From: Chloroflexota bacterium
Lineage (GTDB): Bacteria > Chloroflexota > UBA11872 > VXOZ01
DNA length: 47,121 nt
Assembly: GCA_012270555.1 (NCBI GenBank)
Contig: JAAXIC010000028.1
Coordinates: 1-47,121, forward strand
Reading direction: 5' to 3'
Below are positions 44,243-47,121 of this stretch, in pieces. The notes beneath the pieces were generated by a model that worked only from the letters and a program-made list of their open reading frames with translations, did not search any database and had not been told where the DNA came from. The number at the start of each line of letters is the position of its first letter. The stretch's first letter is position 1. The translations under genes were made by a program, and so were the position numbers.

Positions 44243-45514
44243 TCAAGCAACCCGAACCGGATGCGGGAGCGGCTGGTTGAAGAGGTAGCCCTTCTCGTTG
44301 AAAGGGATTTCGTTGGGCTGGATATTGCCGGCTGTGTCAGTCGCGCGGGTCATGAGCGTGTGTTCGCCTGCGGGAGCATCCCACGCGAATTCAAAGCGCG
44401 CCCATGAGTGCTGGATCTGCGGCTCCAGCACCCGCGCGTCCTGCCACGTGGAGCCAGCATCAGTGCTCCATTCCACCTGAGCGATTGGTCCAAACGGTGA
44501 ATGCGCGTACCCGTGCAAGCGATGAGGGCCTACGGCGAGTTCGGCAGGCCACGGGAGTGCGAGCGCACTCTTGATCACCTGGGTGGTGAGCACCTTGCCC
44601 AACGCTTGGCCTTGCGGCGGATAGGCGTCCCCAATGAGCACGTAGGAAGTCGTATTGTTGCGCGTCCAGTGCCGGTCGGATGAGACGATGATGTGGCTTA
44701 GCCACTTCACGCTGGCGCTGCCGACCCAGCCGGGCACGAGCGCCCGCAGCGGGTAACCGTGATCCTTGGGAAGATCCTCGCCGTTCATCGCGTATGCCAA
44801 GAGGGTGTCAGGGTCCATGGCCTTCTCAATCGGCAAGGCCCGGCGCCAGCCGCCTTCCGGTGAATCTGCATCGAGACCGACCAGCAGCACACTAACCGCA
44901 TCCGCGCTTACCCCCGCTAGATCAAGCACATCTCTCAAGGCAACCCCAGTCCAGGCGGCGTTACCCACCGCGCCGGTCATCCACTGCGTCCCTTGCGCCG
45001 CTTGACCTTTGACCTGATCGAACATAGCACGTTGGTTGCCGGCGCACTCCAAGTATGACACCACTGTCCGGCTGGGCAGACTTCGAATGTCCGCGTAAGT
45101 AAACTCCCGAGGATGAGAAACGGCGTCGCCGTTAACGGAGAGCCGCCAGTCCTCTGCGGTGACGTCCATGCTGGTGGAGTTGTTTCGCACAAAGAAGAGA
45201 CGATTTGGCGTGATGAACCCTTGCATGTCCGCGAGGAAAGACTCCAATCCCTTCTCACCGTACTGTAGAAATGGCGTCGTATCTTTATAGAATGCGGTTG
45301 TCGCGTCTTCCCCGGTGGTTGGAGCAATCTTTGGCTCACCTACCGCAGGGCCCAAAGCCCGCTCCGTGTCTGCCACGCGGACTTCCGCGCAGGCCATGAG
45401 GACCGCAGCGGCCCCTCCGGTTCCCAGGAGTCTCAAGAGGTCGCGGCGACTGAGGCCGCGTTCATAGGCCAGATTAGCAAGCCAAGCCGGAATCTCAGGT
45501 CTGAATTGTCCCAT
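44243..45514 (-). CDS. Sulfite oxidase-family molybdopterin oxidoreductase, Tat lipoprotein
   Basis: This 423-residue protein has a twin-arginine signal (SRRDLLRLLGTGG) with a possible lipobox LMAC (Cys42), so it is probably anchored outside the membrane. The molybdenum-binding domain contains the Mo-ligand Cys157 in YLECAGNQR and later YPLRALVPGWVGSASVKWL. The C-terminal dimerisation domain contains VEWSTDAGSTWQDA. It likely oxidises sulfite or reduces a related oxo compound. It has no haem domain and no adjacent cytochrome partner gene. ATG 45514 follows GAGAGGG. Confidence 0.88.
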   Translation of the reverse strand: MGQFRPEIPAWLANLAYERGLSRRDLLRLLGTGGAAAVLMACAEVRVADTERALGPAVGEPKIAPTTGEDATTAFYKDTTPFLQYGEKGLESFLADMQGFITPNRLFFVRNNSTSMDVTAEDWRLSVNGDAVSHPREFTYADIRSLPSRTVVSYLECAGNQRAMFDQVKGQAAQGTQWMTGAVGNAAWTGVALRDVLDLAGVSADAVSVLLVGLDADSPEGGWRRALPIEKAMDPDTLLAYAMNGEDLPKDHGYPLRALVPGWVGSASVKWLSHIIVSSDRHWTRNNTTSYVLIGDAYPPQGQALGKVLTTQVIKSALALPWPAELAVGPHRLHGYAHSPFGPIAQVEWSTDAGSTWQDARVLEPQIQHSWARFEFAWDAPAGEHTLMTRATDTAGNIQPNEIPFNEKGYLFNQPLPHPVRVA

Positions 45515-45554
45515 CGGTCTACCCTCTCAAGGGTCCGCCCATTGTCTCCAGGAA

Positions 45555-45585
45555 GAAATAAGACCCCCGCAATGGGGGTCTGCCT
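45555..45585 (-). terminator. Intrinsic terminator after the deoxyribosyltransferase gene
   Basis: AGACCCCC (45561-45568) and GGGGGTCT (45574-45581) form a perfect 8-bp stem with a five-base loop. On the minus strand TTATTTCTT follows. Confidence 0.75.
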
Positions 45586-45603
45586 ACGGATGAGCTTTAG
45601 GGG

Positions 45604-46068
45604 TCATCTCTCTCTAGCCCACCTCGCCAGCGCTTTGTCCGGCGAGTTGATTTCCTCGATGCTCGTGTAATAGTAGTCCTGCCAACCCTCTTCGGGTATC
45701 CCGGTGAAGAGCATAAGATTCAAGGGGTACGTGCCGCTATCGGTCGCGGTGCGCATATCGTCGCGAAACAGGAAGGTAGGCTTGCCCAAAGCGATCGCCA
45801 TGCCGAGCTCGACCATAACGCCTTCATCGGGAGGGACGCCGTTGACTACGGCGAAGATGCCGTCCGCAGCAATGACATCGCGATAGTCAGCTTGGCCAAC
45901 CTGGTAAGCCCATGAAGAGTCCGAGAAGTCAACCTGGTTGTTCCGCGCGAAAGGCTCCCACACTTCCAAATCAAGTGCTTCAAGAGCCGCAATAAGCGGT
46001 GGCAACAGCATGGACTTTTGCTGAACCGAAAAGCCGTAGGGATTGGCTAGGTAGACAGTCTTAGCCAG
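45604..46068 (-). CDS. Nucleoside 2-deoxyribosyltransferase-like protein, probable CTG start
   Basis: The protein, about 154 residues, has the N-terminal nucleotide-binding strand AKTVYLANPYGFS and the catalytic-Glu block GVMVELGMAIALGKPTFLF (Glu about residue 87) of nucleoside 2-deoxyribosyltransferases. These swap bases between deoxynucleosides or hydrolyse dNMPs. The first ATG (46011) would remove the essential first strand. Upstream in frame no ATG, GTG or TTG exists before the stop, but CTG 46068-46066 lies six bases after a perfect GAGGAGG (46081-46075) and directly precedes AKTVYLA. CTG is therefore the probable start. Confidence 0.78.
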   Translation of the reverse strand: MAKTVYLANPYGFSVQQKSMLLPPLIAALEALDLEVWEPFARNNQVDFSDSSWAYQVGQADYRDVIAADGIFAVVNGVPPDEGVMVELGMAIALGKPTFLFRDDMRTATDSGTYPLNLMLFTGIPEEGWQDYYYTSIEEINSPDKALARWARER

Positions 46069-46109
46069 GTCTGGCCTCCTCGGCGAAGGGGTGGATGCAG
46101 AAGAATGTC

Positions 46110-46532
46110 CTAGTCGGACGGATTGCGCAGGAGATCTATCGACGTAGGAATAAACATGAGCGCAAGTGATATGTCGATGAATATCCAGAGTTGATTATCG
46201 CTATTGATGGGATCCGACCACTGCACGCCGAACCAATTCCACAAGTGTGCTATCAGTACCCCTGCCGCGAAAAAGAAGAGAACGTTGGCTTCCAAGTACC
46301 TCCGAGTAACGGGTGCGTCGCTGCTCTCAGCTCCAGCTTTGTGCTTACGCTCTATGGCCACGAGAAGAACGATGATCACCCCTATGATTTGGAGCGGATT
46401 GAGGACTTGCCAAACCGGAAGCGATGCATCGGACCACGTCGGATCGTAGAACTGGGTGGCAAGGAAGTGCAAGGTAACTGCGACACCGATTACGAATAAG
46501 TAAAGCCCTGCCAAACGCTTGAGCGCTGCCAT
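46110..46532 (-). CDS. Small integral membrane protein, unknown function
   Basis: This 140-residue protein has four predicted transmembrane segments (about 5-27, 44-61, 83-105 and 114-135) and a charged loop after the second. I do not recognise the family. The conserved-looking LWNWFGVQWSDP lies at the end of helix three. ATG 46532 is preceded by GGAGGG at six bases, so it is likely real. It lies between the tRNA gene and the deoxyribosyltransferase gene on the same strand. Confidence 0.7.
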   Translation of the reverse strand: MAALKRLAGLYLFVIGVAVTLHFLATQFYDPTWSDASLPVWQVLNPLQIIGVIIVLLVAIERKHKAGAESSDAPVTRRYLEANVLFFFAAGVLIAHLWNWFGVQWSDPINSDNQLWIFIDISLALMFIPTSIDLLRNPSD

Positions 46533-46595
46533 GCTGAACCCTCCCTACAGCATAGAAACACAACCGAGCACATGGTTTTGAAGAAGCTGGCACTT

Positions 46596-46670
46596 TGGTA
46601 GCGGGGGAGGGATTCGAACCCTCGACCTTCAGGTTATGAGCCTGACGAGCTGCCACTGCTCCACCCCGCG
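46596..46670 (-). tRNA. tRNA-fMet (CAT), initiator
   Basis: This is a 75-nt cloverleaf with encoded CCA. The acceptor arm CGCGGGG/CCCCGCT leaves C1 unpaired against U72, the hallmark of bacterial initiator tRNA. The anticodon CAT sits in loop CTCATAA (anticodon 46636-46638). The D-arm GAGC/GCTC and T-arm GAGGG-TTCGAAT-CCCTC are intact. The sequence is close to E. coli initiator tRNA. The anticodon stem is TCAGG/CCTGA, so one of the three customary G:C pairs is A:U. Confidence 0.93.
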
Positions 46671-46728
46671 TCGCATGCGCTTTGCAAAAGCACCCGCATT
46701 ACCAATGCGTCCGCATTGAAAACGCGTG

Positions 46729-47056
46729 TTGAGTAGACCGATAAGCCCCATTCTGTCGCGGACAGCCATCTATCTTGGGCGGCAGCTTGCGCCGCGCCTC
46801 CTTGCGGCCTACCCGGGACTCCGCGAGCAGCCTCTGCGTCCCTCTCTTGGCCTTGCTCCGGGTAGAGGTTACCCTTTTCACTCCGGCCCGATGCCCCACA
46901 TGAGTGGAAGCAAGACCGGTCTTGGTCTCTGTGGCCCTCTTCCTCGCCTCACGGCGGACGGGTGTTACCCGCTACCCTGCTCTTTGGAGTGGGGACTTTC
47001 CTCACTACGCCCACGCTCAATGCGCACGCGCTGCGCGGCTGTCTAGTCTACTCAGC
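46729..47056 (-). ncRNA. rnpB: RNase P RNA (bacterial type A-like)
   Basis: On the minus strand the conserved GAGGAAAGTCC (47003-46993) occurs near the 5' end and GACAGAATGGGGCTTATC near the 3' end. The termini pair as helix P1 (GAGTAGAC at 47053-47046 with GTCTACTC at 46738-46731). GGGTAACC- and AGAGGGACGCAGAGG-type segments lie in the specificity half. The length of about 328 nt is normal. It is the catalytic RNA that matures tRNA 5' ends. The tRNA-fMet gene follows 58 bases downstream and may be co-transcribed. Confidence 0.93.
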
Positions 47057-47063
47057 ATTTGTC

Positions 47064-47092
47064 AGTATAGCACGGCGAACGACGCCACACAA
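47064..47092 (-). promoter_or_regulatory. rnpB promoter
   Basis: On the minus strand, TTGTGT (47092-47087) and TATACT (47069-47064) are exactly 17 bases apart. The first transcribed base would fall at about 47057, matching the 5' end of the RNase P RNA. Confidence 0.7.
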
Positions 47093-47121
47093 CCGTCTAG
47101 GGCGTGTCGTCAAAGTAGTTT

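Noticed and set aside
46726-47046. Plus-strand reading frame of 106 codons.
   Set aside because: It lies entirely antisense to the RNase P RNA gene, a classic place for spurious frames, and has no protein-like features.
1-47121. CRISPR array, phage genes, integrase or toxin-antitoxin system.
   Set aside because: No regularly spaced direct repeats, no cas or phage structural motifs and no paired small toxin/antitoxin genes were seen.

Overview
The window looks like a chromosomal segment of a GC-rich free-living or host-associated bacterium. The gene mix suggests Chloroflexota, possibly a marine-sponge-associated lineage: Tat-exported lipoprotein solute-binding proteins, a phytanoyl-CoA-type dioxygenase, iron-dependent alcohol dehydrogenases, ceramidase-like hydrolases, a YfhO-type membrane protein and a monomodular methylating PKS. 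This taxonomic call is inference; no 16S rRNA gene is present. Translation is standard: TAG, TGA and TAA all end intact genes.

Layout. 1-8.4 kb: a class III aminotransferase, formate-tetrahydrofolate ligase, a YfhO-like membrane protein and an Fe-ADH, separated by gene-free stretches holding short palindromic repeats and two copies of a small element with terminal inverted repeats. 8.4-13.4 kb: a solute-binding lipoprotein with its own promoter and terminator, then a greA-lysS-serS run with a structured leader. 13.4-26.4 kb: small catabolic genes. These are a sulfatase-fold hydrolase with Thr at the nucleophile position; an isomerase/amidohydrolase/phosphosulfolactate-synthase-like trio; HAD and NIF3 proteins; tandem ceramidase-like proteins; a beta-CASP nuclease; a PhyH dioxygenase; and an NCS2 permease with an extra C-terminal domain.

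26.4-39.0 kb (minus strand) is the most distinctive region. A giant PKS/FAS (KS-AT-DH-MT-ER-KR-ACP-KS-AT-like) is followed by a free-standing ACP, a phosphopantetheinyl transferase and an alpha/beta hydrolase. The domain set predicts an alpha-methylated, reduced acyl chain, as proposed for the sponge-symbiont supA family. This copy carries several lesions or specialisations: an in-frame TAG in the first AT, His for the KR catalytic Tyr, a terminal AT lacking both Ser and His, and a frameshift near the hydrolase C-terminus. It may be a decaying locus, a locus with errors in the assembly, or an unusual system whose last KS works with the trans ACP.

39.1-47.1 kb: a second solute-binding lipoprotein and a second Fe-ADH with divergent promoters, an ABC-2 exporter pair, a sulfite-oxidase-family lipoprotein, a nucleoside deoxyribosyltransferase that appears to start at CTG, a small membrane protein, an initiator tRNA and the RNase P RNA gene with a clear promoter.
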